Below are positions 4,699 to 5,050 of a stretch of DNA of 5,050 nucleotides, piece by piece. The position numbers and the translations under genes are program-made. Source of the DNA: Bacteroidota bacterium (GTDB lineage: Bacteria > Bacteroidota > Ignavibacteria > Ignavibacteriales > Melioribacteraceae); contig JAJYMU010000224.1 in assembly GCA_021786655.1 (NCBI GenBank), positions 1 to 5,050 of the forward strand, given 5' to 3'. Numbering within the stretch: the first letter of the stretch is position 1; every line of letters starts with the position of its first letter. Below the pieces are notes generated by a model, which was not told where the DNA came from, searched no databases, and was given only the letters and a program-made list of their open reading frames with translations.

Positions 4699-5050
4699 CG
4701 AAAATGTACTCAAGTATCTTGCTGATCTTATGGATGCGAACGAGAAAATGAAGTTCGAAGAGGAACTTGCAAATTCCTCAGAATTGAAAAGTCAGCTTGC
4801 TAATGTTAGAGAACAATTTTACAGCATGAAGATTGATGCCGACGTTCTGGATGAAAGATACTTCAGCAACTTGCTTCCAAGAGTTCATCAACGCATGGAA
4901 GAGAAGAAGAGCAAATCACAATTCGCGGAAAAGGTTTATTATTTTGTTCCTTATCTTGCTGCAGCAGTTGTAGCGTTGTTATTTTTATTTAAGCCGACTT
5001 ATAATTTTGATTACGAGTATAAAGATTTGGCCGGCAAAGTTGTGAATAAT
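4685..5050 (+). CDS. Probable membrane anti-sigma factor (C-terminal part beyond window)
   Basis: The 122 visible residues begin inside the sigma gene (14-nt overlap, translational coupling). The N-terminal cytoplasmic part, LKYLADLMDANEKMKFEEELANSS split over residues 9-32, follows the pattern seen at the start of many anti-sigma factors (short helix, then an acidic FEEEL helix). It lacks the HxxxCxxC zinc motif of the ZAS type, so binding would be zinc-independent. A single hydrophobic segment at about 85-102 (VYYFVPYLAAAVVALLFLF) is preceded by lysines, predicting cytoplasmic N-terminus and periplasmic C-terminus; the latter is cut by the right edge. No sequence motif proves sigma binding. 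The call rests on the coupled position after an ECF sigma gene, the topology and the N-terminal pattern. It would hold the sigma at the membrane until a signal arrives. Confidence 0.82.
   Translation, partial: MKTNNENVLKYLADLMDANEKMKFEEELANSSELKSQLANVREQFYSMKIDADVLDERYFSNLLPRVHQRMEEKKSKSQFAEKVYYFVPYLAAAVVALLFLFKPTYNFDYEYKDLAGKVVNN

Overview
The window is ordinary bacterial chromosome of low-to-moderate GC (about 40% by eye), with tightly packed genes. The likely source is a member of the Bacteroidota/Chlorobiota/Ignavibacteriota group. I infer this from the style of the secreted Spy-like protein and the ECF sigma/anti-sigma pair, and from a pterin operon ending in a sepiapterin-reductase-like enzyme of the type I recall from Chlorobium. 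No marker gene proves the assignment. There are no tRNA, rRNA, CRISPR or mobile-element signals.

Left block (1-1238): a Fur-family metalloregulator, cut by the left edge, reads leftward. Facing away from it is a two-gene unit of dodecin (flavin-binding storage protein) and an AhpE/BCP-like peroxiredoxin, closed by a strong intrinsic terminator. The divergent spacer (289-481) holds repeated TTAGATT/AATCTAA elements and a perfectly abutting 12-bp tandem repeat. Both are candidate regulatory structure.

Central block (1305-3490): a compact four-gene operon of bcp-type peroxiredoxin, 6-pyruvoyl-tetrahydropterin synthase (PTPS), GTP cyclohydrolase I (folE) and a sepiapterin-reductase-like SDR. Gaps are 3 nt, 2 nt and a 1-nt overlap, and a GC-rich bidirectional terminator ends it. 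The last three genes are, in principle, the complete GTP to tetrahydrobiopterin (BH4) route: FolE makes dihydroneopterin triphosphate, PTPS makes 6-pyruvoyl-tetrahydropterin, and the SDR reduces the side chain. The thiol peroxidase at the head of the operon may deal with peroxide from reduced-pterin autoxidation, but that is inference.

Right block (3501-5050): a secreted Met/His-rich Spy/CpxP/metal-resistance-like protein on the minus strand diverges from an ECF sigma factor that overlaps a single-pass membrane anti-sigma factor, cut by the right edge. The layout resembles, in concept, envelope or metal-stress modules in which a periplasmic protein, an anti-sigma factor and an ECF sigma work together. 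The shared spacer (4011-4146) carries several AAACC/GGTTT inverted repeats around a sigma70-like promoter.

The most noteworthy item is the BH4 operon with its built-in peroxiredoxin. Its parts are known families, so it is an interesting arrangement rather than a new kind of system.
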